From positions 1 to 64,000 of the forward strand of contig JAMYHX010000110.1 of the NCBI GenBank assembly GCA_025529335.1: a stretch of 64,000 nucleotides of DNA, in the 5' to 3' direction. Source of the DNA: Rhizopus sp. PT2906. Its lineage: Eukaryota > Mucoromycota > Mucoromycetes > Mucorales > Rhizopodaceae. Positions within the stretch are counted from its first letter, which is position 1. Each line of letters starts with the position of its first letter. Below the pieces are notes generated by a model. That model was not told the origin of the DNA, made no database searches, and saw nothing but the letters and a program-made list of their open reading frames with translations. The translations under genes and the position numbers were made by a program. This document shows positions 1 through 11,357 of this stretch, in pieces.

Positions 1-3000
1 ATCACACACTTCCAGTGGGATGTCTCATACACGCAGATCTTATCTTCGGATGACGCTACCAAAAAGTTTCCATCCGCAGACCAGTCAAAGGAGCAAATAT
101 TTTTTCCGTGATCGGTTGTGATGGTTCGAATAGCATTGTCTCCATTATTATTTTTGGTGATGTCAATAATATAGATTTGATTACCCACTGCACATGCAAG
201 TACAGTCACTGTTCTAGGATGGAATCGCATGGGATTGGGTGAAAATCCTGACTTGGATTGCGTCTATGAACATGTTAATAAATAAATATACTTCTTTTTT
301 TTTTTTTTTTTTTTTTACCATCTTTAAAGACTTTTCACAATTTGATGTATTCAAATTCCACACTTTTAATTCTCCTTCTGCATCCAGCGAGCATATCGTG
401 TCAGGTCTATCAGGGGCGAAATCAACCGCTGTCACTTGGGCACGACAATCTAACTTGACCATTTGCTTTGGTGAACTATCTCCACCACTTGAGATAGCTG
501 AACCTACATCCCAAATACGTAATGTTTTATCATAAGAAGAGGTAGCGACCAAGTTGCGATTATCTGTACTCCATCTAGCACAGGTGATATTGGCTGTATG
601 ACCATCCAGTGTATACATCATCTTCTTTTCTTGAACACTCCAAATCATCACTTTTCTGTCATGACCTGCGCTCGCTAACCATTGTCCGTCTATCGAGAAG
701 GATACGGTAGATACCTTATTTGTGTGTCCTGATAGATCAGCATACAGCTGTAAATTTCCTCCTACGCCTGAAGCAGCATTGCCACCGCCATTGTTCCCTG
801 TGGATACCGCCATGTTGCTATCCAAATCAATGCCGCCACCCATGCTAGCTAAAAACCCCCCACCAAAGGGGTCAAGCTCGCCTCCATCACCAGCCATCAG
901 TAAATTCTGTTCTGCATTTTCGTCACCAGAGGTGAACATTTCACCAAAGTCACCTGCATCACCCATCATGAACCTTTCCAGATCGAATGAGAGCACATTA
1001 TTAGTAGGTGGCGGTTGCTGTTGTTGCTGCTGTTGTTGATGAGGTTGCATCGGTGACTGTACATCCAAGTTGGAAGGTGAGCCCATGTCATTAGGGTTCC
1101 ACGCCATACGCTGCGCACTGACCTGTTGCACCACTTGCTGCGGTGTTTGTTGTGGTGTCTTTTGTTGATTTAGTGCATTTCGGTTCATCTGAGGAGATTG
1201 GCTGGCTTTTATTTGTTGTTGTTCAAAGCGTTGTTGTTGCTGTAGTCTTTGTTGCATTGTCATGTCTTGTTGATTCATGATATGTGGACTCATGTTATGT
1301 GGTAGCTGGGGAGAACCTTGTTGCTGAGGTGTATTACTCACATCTTCTGTCCTTTGTCTTTTTTGAGGTGGTTGCTGATGCACAAATTGCTGCTGCTGGG
1401 ATGGTTGTTGAGTTTGCTGTTGCTGTTGGGCTTGAGCCTGTGCTTGTGCTTGTTGTTGTAAAGCATGAGAAAGCTGACGACGTTGATATATAGCTACAGC
1501 GATGTTCTTCTTTTTATCCCCTTCAGGTGAATCATTTGCATTGGTGTTTCCCGGGTTTGGGCTTCCTATAGCAGTCGGTGGTGTTTGAGGGCCCTGTGGG
1601 TTAGCTGTATTCATAGCCTGCTGCTGTTGTGCCTGTTGCTGCTGGGCTTGCTGCTGTTGCTGAGCCTGCTGCTGTTGCTGCTGCATCATTCGCTGACGGT
1701 TCATCATGACACGCTGCTGTTGCATCAGTATCTATAAGGGCATGAGTAAACCCGATTTGTATGAACATATTTAATTACCTGCTGCTGCTGCTGCTGAGGT
1801 GTTAATCCTCCAGGAGGCATTTGACCTTTAGACATCATTTGTTGTGCAAGCATAAAGTTCACTAAACCCCATAAGAAAGAAATAAATAGCGTGATTTTAT
1901 TTAATAGTGAAATAGATTACCATCACCATTGAAAGCGCCATTTATTAGATTTGGATTTTGTATGTTACCAACCATTCCCATTTGTGCTCCAGGTCCAATA
2001 ACACCAGGCATTCCGGCTCCGGCTGGGTTTATATGCTGCCGTGGTTGTCCGTTCACTATGAAAAAAAATAACGGTTAATAGCCCTCTTCTTTTTTCCCCT
2101 TCCTTTATTTTCATTGTCAAAGTCATTACCTGCAGGTCCCATCATACGCTGAGCGGGATCTACTTGTGGGCTTTGTCCCATTGGATGGTGCTGCTGGGGT
2201 AACTGAGCTTCTTGCCTTTGAGGTGTCATTTGTCCCATAGGCGGTTGGCCTTGCTGCTGCTGCTGTTGTTGCAGTTGTTGTTGTTGTTGAAACATAGCCT
2301 GTTGTTGGTGTTGTTGAATTATCGCTTGCTGCTGCATGTGTAGCCTTGCTTGCTGTTGACCGACCATCATGCTGCTATATAACAACAGAGTAAATTTTTT
2401 TAATCTCCAATGATACCATTTTTTTCTTACGGGTTATTTCTCATCATATTTTGTTGTTGCAGCGTTAGTCTTCTCATATGCATGGTAACATTGTTCTTTA
2501 CACACAAAAGGTTAATAAAAATAAACAAATATGATCTCATTCTCTTACTCGTTCTTCTGGAGTCCATGTGCTTTGATCACGACCTGCCAAACCACATGCG
2601 TTTATGGCTGCAGTAAGAATCGCGTTATACTGGTGATTTCGCATCATTTGCTGCTGAGTCTGCAGCTGTTGATTCACCATGGGTGAGTTCATCATGGCTT
2701 CAGCTACATGAGGCGTTGGTGGTTGTTGCTGAGTCATCACTTCAGCACCTCGCTGCATCTGCTGTGGGGAAAATGAAGGAGAGGCAGCATGTCTTACGGG
2801 CATGTTCGTTTGAGGCTGTTGCGGTAAATTGGCGGTCATGCTTTGAGGTGTATTTACAATATTGTTTGCATTATTAGGCGGGGCCATAGCACCGCTGTTA
2901 GGTAAAGAAGCGGGACTGCTCGATGGAGACGGACGCGAATCCCGTGATAGTTGGGAATGGTCTGGCTGCTGTTGAGGGGATCGTTGCACCTCGGATGCCT

Positions 3001-3511
3001 TTCGTTGAGTTTGATGTAAATTGAAGGCTCTGGCCTGTTGCAACGCTTCTTCTCTCTTTGTTCTTAAATAATCATGGTACTACACAAGCGTCAGTTTCAT
3101 ACAAAAGATAGATCCAGCTTTTAAGAATTACCTCATCATTTGTAGTAGCTTCTTTACTAGCCATTGCTTCCTTATTTTTGGCATAATAGACATCCCAAAA
3201 TACACTCCACCAGTCAGACAAAGAGACATCGATAGGAGGAGGCTGATCCGTATTGATACTGACTTCTGTAGAAAAGGCTCGAGCCGCTTGGTGGTATTTT
3301 TGCTTTTTGAAGTAATCATAAATATATAAGTGCAAAAGATCCGTTGACCTGATATCTAAAATTCGTCCATTTTGCCTATTCGTTCAATTTACAAAATAAA
3401 TAAATAAAAACAAGGTTAACTCCAAATAAACTTTTTAAGGTGGAGATGTACTCCTTGTATTAATAATCTTTACCCATCCCAAGTGTTTCTCCTGTTTTGA
3501 GATTGAGCCAT
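1..3511 (-). CDS. LisH/LUFS-WD40 transcriptional corepressor, LEUNIG-like (partial at window edge)
   Basis: Likely a nuclear corepressor of the LEUNIG/SomA type: an N-terminal LisH/LUFS region for oligomerisation and partner binding, a long glutamine-rich middle, and C-terminal WD40 repeats. My exon model on the minus strand is 3474-3511, 3132-3375, 2549-3079, 2431-2495, 2130-2374, 1921-2055, 1779-1861, 319-1731 and <1-251, all in phase, giving about 1001 visible residues. The start ATG is at 3509-3511. The LisH core reads LLHLYIYDYFKKQKYHQAAR, followed by the LUFS motif SDWWSVFWDVYY. WD repeats are visible as SGHTNKVSTVSFS and SYDKTLRIWD. The middle is dominated by CAG/CAA codons. The intron at 252-318 carries a run of more than 20 T on the plus strand. 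The C-terminus lies outside the window. The family call is firm; the exact orthologue is not. Confidence 0.85.
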
Positions 3512-3736
3512 TTTAAGAAGAAAGAAAAGATTGTCGAAATTTAAGTTGAACTAGAGCAAATCAAGACAAGATGCGTTAAAAACGTTCTTTTTTCCTTTTT
3601 TTTATTTTCTAAAACTTTTTTTGAAAATAAAAAAGAGAATAATGGTATTTTGTGTATTCAATCTAAAAAAGTGAAACTAACCTTAAAAACTTCTTTTCTT
3701 TTGTTAAGAAGAAATCAAATAAAAAAAAAAAGGGAG

Positions 3737-3774
<38 letters not shown>

Positions 3775-4439
3775 AAGTGAATGAAAGCGAAACAGAGGGC
3801 AGAGATAGAAACACCCAATCGGCAAATAAAAACGCCCCCGCCTCATGCACTCGCTTAAATCACCTCAGAATTTTTTGATTGGATAAGACAGTAATGACGT
3901 TCGTATTTTTTTTTTTTCGAATCAGAATAAAATACATACAAATGCAAAAGGCCAAACTAGTGGCTTGATAGTGCTGGTTAAAGCACTCTAGTAAACGCAG
4001 CATGTCTTGATCTAATATCATAGTTATGATTAACATAATCTACAAGAATCGATCGAATGTTCAATGCTACGTCGACGTCTCGGTTCCAGACCTATCATTG
4101 GATGAAGTTGATAGTATTAAAATAGAATAAATCAGTGCCTAACTTGTTGTAACTAAGCAAAAGTAACTTATTAAGTTTCCACCATGAGCATTACCAGCTG
4201 AACACTGTGTGCAAAGCTTCAACGGGGTTATAGTTTATTTTGTAAATGATTAGGTTAGAACATAAACTTGAAGCGTTCGAAGCTTAGCAGATATACCTGT
4301 TTGCGTTTTATTGAGACAGAAACTGGATCGAGCAATAATATTATTGTCATCATTTACATACCGTTTAACACGATTTTTCTCTAAACGCAGGTGAATCATC
4401 TTTTTTCTAAGATTTAAATCGAGGTCAATATCTTGTACA
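3512..4439. promoter_or_regulatory. Upstream region of the LUFS-WD40 gene
   Basis: No coding sequence recognised. It holds long A-runs (about 3720-3769) and, nearer the gene, a CCAAT motif at 3815-3819, an inverted CCAAT (ATTGG) at 3878-3882 and a TGACGT element at 3895-3900. These would suit the promoter and 5' leader of the minus-strand corepressor gene. That role is inferred from position and motifs only. Confidence 0.35.
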
Positions 4440-6655
4440 GCTATGAATATTAATAATATTTGCATACCTATGATCGCAGTCAAATCCTCTTTCAGGTACA
4501 GTAATATCCGCTAAATCGTTTTTGCAATGGCTGCAAACTTTTGACGTCCTGTATTCATCCACTAATATTACTATCCTTTTTTTGATAAATATCTACGTAA
4601 CTTCTATTGTCTGCATTAGATATAATTACATTTTACTTTGGAGGGTGTAGGAGTTAATGAACGCATAGAGCTCGGAAGACTTGTGTCGCCATATGCGAAA
4701 ATGACTCTCCTATCGCGTTGCTCTTGAAATCCAGCATTCCTATGATAAAGCTGTCTCTCTTTTTTCGTCCTCTGCTTGTGCTTGGATGTCATAAACTGTA
4801 TGGTTCGTTTGGTAAGATTCTTCCGCATAGAGCATTCGTAATATGATCTAATGTTTGTTGTCTATTGCTATATAAATATCCTTTCCTTTCACGATGCTCA
4901 ATTTTTCATAAAAATAAAAATACTAATGATAATAATAGTTCAAGTAAGAATATTGTAAAGATAGAAAACAATTTATATTGATATGGTTTGTATGTAGGAT
5001 AGAATACTTGAACATTCTGTGACATTTGAATTAGGAATAATGCTATGCCACTTTTGTATCCCATCAGAACCGTATTGAAGCCTCCTATTCAACTCGACCT
5101 CTGTAGCCCAAGCAAAGCCAGAACGTACCTTAAAACTAAGTAATGGAAAAAATGTTATTAGTGTACCTTCATACACGCTCTTTGTGTCATTGTCTTACTT
5201 GTAATTGCCGTTCGATATCGAAAAAGTATGGCCTTTCGTTGTCTGCTTATTGATTATATGCTCATGGGATACATCAACAGCTGTGACCAAATCACGAAAA
5301 CCTACACAAAGGTGGTGTGTAATTAGTATCTCTTTTGGTTCATATTTTCTGGCTTGTATATAGGTACCTGGATCGACTCCAATAAGCAAGTCGTCGTTTT
5401 TAAAGCCAACGGATTCTTTGTTTAGCTTATAGGTGCCTCTTTTCCAACTACTGATATCAACATGATTTTTTAAACGTTATTCATTTTCCTTAGTTTCTGG
5501 AAGCATTTCTATTATTGCATAAAATCAATGCAATATAAAAAGTATTAACACACAGTAAGAACGCTTCAAATATTTGACTTACCAATATTTTCCGCCGTGA
5601 ATAGAACAGACACCATATGTCCGTCATATGAAATACCGTAATCCAGTGTGATCTTGTTTTTTTCATTGCTTGTATTTATAGCTAAACATTATAATATACC
5701 ATGAATATTTATAATATCAAAATCTAACAATAGGCAATCTTACAATTTTGTTTTCTTTGTCTGTTTTTCTGAAGATGGTCGATATTAGATACATGCTCTC
5801 GTAGTGCCTCTTTGTTCTCCGCGTTATAGTTATCACCGAATGCTGCTAATGGCATTAGATCCAGATAATACTAGTGAAGTGAATTTTCATTAGTGATATT
5901 GTGATGTTATGTGTTTCAGAAATATAGTCTGCTATATTACCTGATTTGTATTCACGTTAAATTGCTGCACTATTAAATTTGCAGGGACAGGATATCCTGC
6001 ATTCATACATGAAATGATACATAGCAGTGTGACCAGATAGAGAAATATGAGCTTAAATATAAGGTAAAAAAAAATAGGCTTAAGACAAAGATAAAGATTG
6101 ATATCAACTATTTACCGATTCCGTGCTTTGCTACAGGTAGCAAACTCCAAGATCGAAATTCAAATGGTAATAAAGTAAAATTAGTAGCTTCCCTTAAAAG
6201 CGCGACACTGAGGTATAAAATGTTGGGCGCATTGGTGAAGGCAAAGTCATACAAGGAAATTACGTCAAATGAAAGATCTCCAAATGTACCATAAAATATA
6301 TTATAAACTATCCTAAGAGTAAGGAAGTAACTTAGTATAATGTCTCTTCTGTATAAGCTTTTAATCTGAAATATATACCTGTATAATTCATGGGTAACGG
6401 GAAGAAGAGGCATCGAATATGCAAAGGTTGGTGATCTGTGTATAAAATACTATTTGTTGCACAATTTGCTAAAAATAAAGAATATATCACTATGGCGAGA
6501 AGAACCGTGAATAATGCACGGTTGAGCGAGAGGTGGTCAAATGGGCTAATCAAAATTATTCGTTTTTTGAGTAACAATGCCCTCATGAGAATAGTAATGT
6601 CTAAAAGGGTGCAATTATGAAGAGGAATGTGCGATTAGTTGACAGTATGCCATTA
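4440..6655 (-). pseudogene. Fanzor (eukaryotic TnpB-like RNA-guided nuclease), degenerate
   Basis: Reading the minus strand through short GT..AG introns gives a Fanzor-like protein. In-phase exons are 6116-~6319, 5941-5996, 5744-5870, 5583-5681, 5368-5508, 5199-5301 and ~4985-5135, then a block at 4637-~4900 and a last exon from 4603 down to about 4440. Diagnostic pieces are a RuvC-I motif split by an intron (LLIGVDPG, then FRDLVTAVD), GHMVSVLF, VIFAYGDTS with PTPSK and KLRRYLSKK, and DEYRTSKVCSHC, which is the Fanzor/TnpB acidic plus zinc-knuckle signature. Lesions: an in-frame TAA at 5477-5479; a T7 run at 4577-4583 where one base is missing relative to the joined frame; stops and frame changes between about 4800 and 4990; and no clean RuvC-III motif after the zinc knuckle (FDCDHRYANIINI). 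The N-terminus is ill-defined. I infer an inactive relic rather than a working nuclease. Confidence 0.75.
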
Positions 6656-9217
6656 TCTGATTTGTTTATAGGCTGATTCTGTGGTTTTTCTGGTTCATTT
6701 CACGCATTTCTGATTTCAAGTGATTCTGACCATTTTTTATTTGTGAATAATTCACGGTTGTTCGTGAGCTTTGGATATTTTAGAAAGAAATGTTCAAGTT
6801 CTATTTTCTGTCTTCTTTTCAAAAGAAATAATTTTTCGCCAAAAAAATAGAATGAGGGACAGTAACAATTACGCCATACAAGTCAATCACTTCAAGTTTT
6901 AAAGTTCAGAAAGGGGGGGGGGCAAAATAAAGGCATGCCCACCTCTTTGCTACTTCACCTTTTAACTGTCACCATGTGTGTGTCTTGGTCTTGTCGCTAT
7001 CACATAGTTTATTTTAGGCACTACACATGTGGTTATTATGAGATTTTTTTTTCGGCATAATACTTTACAATACTCAGTGCCTTATGCTTCATGAAGTTTA
7101 CTTTTGTGCGATGGTACGACATTCTCCCAAACTTGATTCCGACAAAATCAGTATCAATGATTATCAATTAAGATGGCATGATGGACTATTACATTAAAAA
7201 GCACGCTCTTCTTTGCTTTATACTAATTGAATTATGTAAAATGATAAAAATGGTGTTTTCTATCCACGCATTTTACCATGAAATCAAATATTGATAGGCT
7301 TGACAAATTCAAGTGGAGCACACGTCATTTTATACCTTGTAGAGCATACGGCTACATTGTACTATTGTGGCTCGAGTTTATCAAATAGAATAGATCAAAA
7401 TATGACATAAGCTATATATATTCTAAGCTATACTCTACCTTTTTTTCTTTAGAGACCATCTAGTGTTTTGATGGTTCATCGCTGTATTGTTATTCAAAGT
7501 GGATCGTGATTGGCTGAGATGACCATTTCTAAATATGTTATCTGAACTAGTGATTTGGAGGATATTATAATTCGCGTTCTGATGAAGCTACCAAGAAAGA
7601 TTACATCATATTGTTATTTTTCATTGTTCTTTCAATAATTCAATGTCTTTTTTTATTTTTGTAATGCCTTCCAATTACAAGGAAAAGCATAATCATTTGT
7701 TACTAGACACAAGCTATGCAATGGCAAAAACTATCTTTCAGGCAAATGATGGTTTTTTAATGTTTTTACAACAGCCCTTATTTTTGAACAAACTGTGCAG
7801 GAAACTGCAAAAACAGAGCAAGCATTTAGAAACCCGGCAGATTTATTATTATTTCAAGAAGAACTCTGTGTGTCTGGACTATTAACAACTTGTATTCTTC
7901 TATTTCCGAATGTTATGAAAGCGTATTGTATGAACTCATTCCTTAACTGCGCAATCATTTGAATGCATGTCATTGATATCAGTGCTACCAAAAGAACAGC
8001 CTGTTTGATTACAAATTTTTATATTGGAGCAAGTCAGGGTTTTTTCTTTTTATTTCTGTCTACCTCGTCAGAAAGAAGCAAGTTTGGTGGATAGAGCATA
8101 ACAAAAAACACACAAGTACTAATCCCTTTGTGTATAAGATTTAGAATTCTTTAGTAAGGTATACTCTGTTTAAATGAAGCGGTGTAGAGATCGGGCATCC
8201 ACCTGCAGAAGTATGATTTGCGAATTCACTCTAAAAGCAGACTATTGGTCTTTATTTAAACCTACTAATTGTATTCGACATATGTATGGTACGTCGGATG
8301 AAAACAAACAACAATAAACAGGCCACTATAGCAATAGTTACTATAGTGACGTTGCATATTAATAGCACTGAGCACCTTTTCTCTTAAAGTGCAACAAGCT
8401 GCTTGAATGTACTTTCCCACTCATCCCACATCACAACTTTTTTCTAATGAGAGACATCCACTGGTAATCATAAGCCTATCATCAAAATGCGATATCCGCT
8501 TTTGTATTCAACTCTTTCTGTCTTTTTCATATCCTCATCATACCCTTGAATGATGTCGATCTAATTAAAGCCGAAAGTCTCTTATCACAGGAAATTAAAA
8601 AAGGTCGAGTTTTGACACATCAGAGAACACAGGCCAAGTTCTATTCAAGAAGCAAGTAAGTTTGCCAAAAAGAAAAGATCTGCAAAGGGCGGATTTTCTT
8701 TTGTTGATGTGAAACAAAGATAATAAGTTTCCATATAGAAAGGTTCAAGGGTCATTTTGGAATTGTTTTGTAAACATTTCATCGCGCAGATGCGTCATAG
8801 ATATCAATTAAACTTTGAATAACTGTTGAATATTGAAACCCATCCCCATGAATTCATTCTGGAGAATAATAACTTACAATGCCAATAATTGACGTTGAGT
8901 GCTATTTAAATAAAAGAGATATTAAAGACTTTCTTGTTTGTTTAGCAGTGGAAGAGTCCATTATTCCCATGCTTGGTTTTAAAAAGGTGGCTCTATTTGG
9001 CTCTCTTGGAGTTGTGATTTTGCTTGGCAAAACGATTCTATTCGTACACATGGATCTATCATATCGTCATGGTTTTTCCACTTTGGTTTTACTAGGTAAA
9101 GCCACATTATTGTTGAAACAAGAGAGAAAATGGATGTATAAAAAAATATGTATTAAGCGTTATATGAATGAATTATGCTTTATTAATAATTAGAACCGTA
9201 ACAAATGTAAATGCCCT
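6656..9217. other. Gene-poor stretch with hairpin and coding relic
   Basis: No intact gene recognised. There is a G-run at 6914-6922. A perfect 8-bp inverted repeat, CACTATAG..CTATAGTG, lies at 8324-8331 and 8341-8348. The plus-strand frame at 7750-7962 (listed separately) reads like decayed coding sequence. A 104-codon open frame at 8879-9193 matches nothing I know and was not called. Confidence 0.4.
7750..7962 (+). pseudogene. Coding-like relic, family unknown
   Basis: This 71-codon frame runs to a TGA at 7960-7962 and has a protein-like composition (QETAKTEQAFRNPADLLLFQ, then a hydrophobic stretch). An overlapping frame from 7643 to 7885 is also open. No start codon or splice site joins them cleanly, so I read this as the remains of a gene. 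No family recognised. It may be chance. Confidence 0.25.
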
Positions 9218-9658
9218 TTAAGCGAGTAAAGCTACAAAAGAAGCAGCAAACAAGGCAGCCAAGAAAGCAGCTTGAGGAAATACATTGTCAGCAACCAAGG
9301 GAACACCGGCGCTTGTAGAACCTCCATTGGTACCAGTAGCAGTAGCGGTGCCGGTCAAAGAGTTGATAACGCTGCTTGCAGATGATTGAACACTAGAGGC
9401 TTTAGAGGAGATTGAAGAAGCGATAGAAGAGATTGCGTGCGAAGAAGCACTAACGCTTTCAGAGCTGATGCTAAATAAAGGTTAGAAAATGTAAGTTTCA
9501 ACTATATATGAAGCCTACCTAGTAGCAGTGGTCATTTGGGTGGCTAAACAACAAAAGGTCCATTAGCATCAATTCATCTTTGCTAGTCTCTTGTACTTAC
9601 TCTGAGCATAGGCAAGACCGAGAAGAGCGACGAGAACAATTAAATACTTGGCGTTCAT
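9218..9658 (-). CDS. Small secreted, Ser-rich, GPI-anchored-type protein
   Basis: Three exons on the minus strand (9601-9658, 9519-9543, 9218-9470) join in phase to 111 residues. The N-terminus MNAKYLIVLVALLGLAYAQ is a textbook signal peptide. The middle is rich in Ser, Ala and Thr (SSIASSISSKASSVQSSASS), as in O-glycosylated wall or surface proteins. The C-terminus is a hydrophobic tail (FLAALFAASFVALLA) preceded by small residues, the pattern of a GPI attachment signal. A cell-surface or wall location is inferred. The gene is divergent from the glutamate 5-kinase gene and shares its upstream region. Such short proteins diverge too fast to name from sequence alone. Confidence 0.75.
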
Positions 9659-9972
9659 GTTTGGAAAAATAGAAAGAAAAGTGATAACCTGGCTTTCCAT
9701 TCAATTCAATTCCCTTTTATAACCTAACAAAGAGTTTATGGTTTCATATATTTTGCATGATATTTTTACCTTTTACAGCTTATCACCAAAAACCCTTGTC
9801 CATAGGATGATCCATCGTAAGTGGCTTAAATTTGCGCTGTCGGATAAATTATATTTCTCTCCAAGTGTGAATCTGCATATTGGCTCGAAATGAGTCATTT
9901 TTTTTCAAAGGTTACTTTTTTTTTCTTTTCTTGGTACCTTTTTTTTTTTCCTTTCTCTCTTTACAACCTTTT
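9659..9972. promoter_or_regulatory. Divergent intergenic region (GPI-type gene / glutamate 5-kinase)
   Basis: This 314-bp gap separates two divergent start codons and presumably holds both promoters. Strong pyrimidine tracts lie at about 9898-9965, just upstream of the kinase ATG at 9973; such tracts are common before fungal start sites. An in-frame upstream ATG at about 9880 would add a phenylalanine-rich leader unlike the enzyme family, so I chose the later start. Confidence 0.4.
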
Positions 9973-11336
9973 ATGCTTCATAAAAATCAACAAAGCAATA
10001 GTAAACAACTCACTATCGTTATCAAAGTGGGTACTTCATCTATTTGTAACGAAGTGACCCACTTTCCACTCCTGTCAAACCTATCTGCCATAGTTGAAAC
10101 CGTTCTCGGTCTACGTTCTCTAGGTCACCGCGTCGTGCTCGTGACGAGTGCTGCGGTTGGCACAGGTTTACGAAGATTAAACATGCCAGAGAAACCTTCA
10201 AGCTTGGCTGCAAGACAGGTAAGATACATTCAAGAGACAATTCATCATAACCCAATTTGTTTAGGCTGTGGCCGCTGTAGGTCAAGGACGACTCATGGCG
10301 TTATATGATGATTTATTTGGCCAATTTGGACAACCTGTTGCACAAATCTTATTGACCAAGAACGATCTCGCTGACGTATGTCTATAAACGTATGAATAAT
10401 ACACTCAATTGATAGTTTATCTATAGAGATCACAATACTTGAACGCTGTCAATTGTATAGAAGAATTGTTAGGCATGTCAGTGGTACCTATCGTCAATGA
10501 AAATGACTCCATATCTACACAGGTAAGTCAACACTGCTTCCCCGTATAGAGAGAGCTTGGAAACTCAATTATCTTGATGCTAGGGTATTCGATTCGGTGA
10601 TAACGACACATTGTCTGCCGTGATAGCTGGCATGGTCAAGGCAGATTATCTATTTTTATTAACCGATGTTGATTGTTTGTACACCGACAATCCTCGTACA
10701 AACCCTGATGCCAAACCAGTGCTGTTATGTGATGATATGGTGAATTTAAAAGATCAAGTTTCGGTAGCCTCCATGGGATCTAATCTTGGTACAGGAGGCA
10801 TGGCTACCAAGCTGGTTGCAGCTGAACTTGCTACAGCAGCTGGAGTGACAACGATTATTACGAATGGTTCCAAGTCCCATAATGTCTTAAAGATCATTGA
10901 TGCGGATAAGAATGACAATAAAACTGAAACCCCTCTTCATACCCGATTCATTGCCAAGAATAATCCACTCCTGGATAGAAAATGGTGGATTCAATATGGT
11001 TTACATACAGCAGGCACTATCTATGTAGACGAAGGAGCAGCAAATGCCATGTTACAGCCTAAATTAAAATCAAGTTTATTTGCAGCAGGCATTGTCAAAG
11101 TAGAAGGACAATTTGTTGCACAACAAGCAGTCAATATCGTCTGTCGAAAAGAGAAACAGGGTGAACAGGAAGACTTTTTTATTGGAAAAGGGCTTGTCAA
11201 TTATTCAAGTACAGAAATTGCAAGGATCAAACGATGTCATAGCAGCGAAATAGTCAATATACTTGGCTATGTCGATTCAGAGTGCGTCATTCACCGGGAT
11301 AATTTGGTGAGAAGCACAGACAAGATACCCGTGTAA
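9973..11336 (+). CDS. PRO1: Glutamate 5-kinase (gamma-glutamyl kinase), proline biosynthesis
   Basis: Catalyses the first step of proline synthesis, ATP-dependent phosphorylation of glutamate at the gamma-carboxyl. Exons 9973-10218, 10265-10375, 10427-10522 and 10584-11336 join in phase to 401 residues, close to the yeast enzyme. The amino-acid-kinase fold is shown by [10 protein letters not shown] near the N-terminus, [32 protein letters not shown] and [10 protein letters not shown]. The nucleotide-binding part follows ([41 protein letters not shown]). The last ~100 residues resemble the C-terminal PUA domain ([22 protein letters not shown]). Its stop lies 21 nt from the stop of the convergent TBC gene. 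Expected to be cytosolic. Confidence 0.95.
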
Positions 11337-11357
11337 CTATTGCTGCATAAAATGTTC

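Noticed and set aside
1284..1493. Hydrophobic valine-rich plus-strand frame opposite the corepressor
   Set aside because: It is the complement of glutamine/alanine codons in the minus-strand gene and so a shadow.
8879..9193. 104-codon plus-strand frame with repeated LLGK-type segments
   Set aside because: The repetition reflects a local DNA repeat, there is no recognisable domain, and nothing supports transcription. It might still be a relic.
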